DNA of 64,000 nucleotides, taken from the NCBI RefSeq assembly GCF_009931695.1, contig NZ_CP048000.1, forward strand, positions 2,063,501-2,127,500. Direction: 5' to 3'. Positions 63,214 to 64,000 of this stretch are shown here, piece by piece (positions within the stretch are counted from its first letter, which is position 1; each line of letters opens with the position of its first letter). Below the pieces are notes generated by a model, which saw only the letters and a program-made list of their open reading frames with translations, had not been told where the DNA came from and did no database searches. Both the position numbers and the translations under genes were made by a program. The stretch comes from Anaerocolumna sedimenticola. Its GTDB lineage: Bacteria; Bacillota; Clostridia; Lachnospirales; Lachnospiraceae.

Positions 63214-64000
63214 ATGGAAATTAAATTTATGAAAAAAGCTTTAGAATTAGCGGAAAATGGTATTGGATATACGAATCCGAATCCGCTTGTGGGAGCTGTT
63301 ATAGTCAAAGAGGGTAATATAATCGGAGAGGGTTATCATGAGTTTTTCGGAGGACCACATGCGGAAATAAACGCTTTTAAAAATGCAACAGAAGATGTGA
63401 CCGGAGCGACCATGTATGTCAGTCTTGAACCGTGTTCCCATTACGGAAAAACTCCGCCCTGTGCAGAGGCCATTGTGCATAATGGAATTAAAAAGGTTGT
63501 AATAGCTATGGAAGACCCCAATCCCGAAGTTTCCGGCAGAGGAATTAAATTATTAAGGGAAAATAATATTGAAGTTATAACCGGAGTATTGCAAGAGGAA
63601 AGCAGAAAGTTAAATGAAATATTCATCAAGTATATCACGACGAAGTTACCTTTCTGTTTATTAAAATCTGCTATGACTCTGGATGGGAAAATCGCTTCGG
63701 TAACCGGGGATTCCAAATGGATAACCAATAATGAATCCAGACAATATGTTCATAAGCTAAGGAATAGGATGTCGGCCGTTATGGTCGGAGCAGGGACAGT
63801 TATGAAAGACGATCCTTTCTTAAATACACGCCTTATAAATGGAGATGGCAGGGATCCTGTCAGGATAATAGTTGACAGCAGTGCAAGAATTCCAGTGACT
63901 TCAACGGTATTAAACCTTAAATCCCGGGCAAAAACTATTATCGCTACAACCACCCTGGCTAAAGACGAAAAGCTTAAGGAACTTGAGAAAAAGGGAGCGG
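63214..64000 (+). CDS. ribD: Bifunctional riboflavin biosynthesis deaminase/reductase (3' partial)
   Basis: The open frame runs off the window after 262 codons. The N-terminal part is a cytidine-deaminase-like zinc domain with GGPHAEINA and SLEPCSHYGKTPPCAEA, followed by the reductase part starting at about residue 145 (KSAMTLDGKIAS, SKWITN, VGAGTVMKDDP). It converts diaminohydroxyphosphoribosyl-aminopyrimidine to the ribitylamino uracil phosphate intermediate. ATG 63214 has GAGGTG seven bases before. The ATG at 63208 is too near to that site. The gene is controlled by the FMN riboswitch and is probably the first of a rib operon. Confidence 0.95.
   Translation, partial: MEIKFMKKALELAENGIGYTNPNPLVGAVIVKEGNIIGEGYHEFFGGPHAEINAFKNATEDVTGATMYVSLEPCSHYGKTPPCAEAIVHNGIKKVVIAMEDPNPEVSGRGIKLLRENNIEVITGVLQEESRKLNEIFIKYITTKLPFCLLKSAMTLDGKIASVTGDSKWITNNESRQYVHKLRNRMSAVMVGAGTVMKDDPFLNTRLINGDGRDPVRIIVDSSARIPVTSTVLNLKSRAKTIIATTTLAKDEKLKELEKKGA

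Noticed and set aside
1..64000. tRNA, rRNA, phage or plasmid genes
   Set aside because: No cloverleaf with CCA-type end, no rRNA sequence, and no integrase, capsid or replication genes were recognised.

Overview
This is an AT-rich window from a low-GC Gram-positive anaerobe, most likely a Clostridia member of the Lachnospiraceae (Lachnoclostridium/Anaerocolumna-like). The evidence is strong AGGAGG-type ribosome binding sites, lipoprotein boxes, sigma-A promoters, YesM/YesN two-component systems, many ABC sugar transporters without their own ATPase, iron-containing alcohol dehydrogenases and an FMN riboswitch ahead of ribD. It looks like ordinary chromosome, densely packed with catabolic modules. 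I see no phage, plasmid, CRISPR, rRNA or tRNA genes. Mobile DNA is limited to a decayed transposase fragment and several families of short palindromic intergenic repeats.

Layout. 1-2016: end of a CcdA-TlpA redox protein, rpiB and a tiny membrane protein. 2107-12888: a ribose/riboside module with a LacI-ribokinase fusion regulator (minus strand), divergent from ribokinase, sugar-binding lipoprotein, two permeases, two ADP-ribosylglycohydrolase-family enzymes and a PfkB kinase. 13145-26829: a glycan module with a YesM/YesN pair, lipid-anchored binding protein, two permeases, an unrecognised GH-A-like hydrolase and a GH38 alpha-mannosidase, ending in an ABC-2 permease remnant. 27496-35335: a c-di-AMP receptor, AraC regulator, GH127-like enzyme, aldo/keto reductase, butanol-type alcohol dehydrogenase, a small protein and a frameshifted M20 peptidase gene. 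35447-39430: complete potABCD polyamine transporter. 39594-48065: a minus-strand amine/imino-acid oxidation operon (RidA, ornithine-cyclodeaminase-like protein, 2Fe-2S, FAD/4Fe-4S, BFD-like and FAD subunits, APC permease) with a divergent AraC regulator. 48367-54327: a second alcohol dehydrogenase, PhzF, HxlR and Lrp regulators, aspartate ammonia-lyase and a DedA protein. 54529-61974: an OmpR-type two-component system, a YfjL-like lipid-bilayer-anchored protein, and a MarR-MATE-MATE drug-efflux operon. 62127-64000: a proline-rich repeat protein, then an FMN riboswitch and ribD, which runs off the window.

How genes work together. The first module can import a ribose-containing compound, cleave it with DraG-type hydrolases, phosphorylate the ribose and pass it through RpiB into the pentose phosphate pathway. 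The oxidation operon has a 16-base motif (TTGTAAAAATCGGAAC) placed exactly 21 bases upstream of the putative -10 box of both ridA and the APC permease, which ties both promoters to one activator, probably the divergent AraC protein. Two alcohol dehydrogenase genes share MerR-type promoters with 19-base spacers.

The most notable non-gene structure is a dispersed 146-base palindrome with GGTAATTGCGAAACT ends (three full, one half and one fragmentary copy), plus a hairpin family in which one copy carries a nested 47-base palindromic insert.
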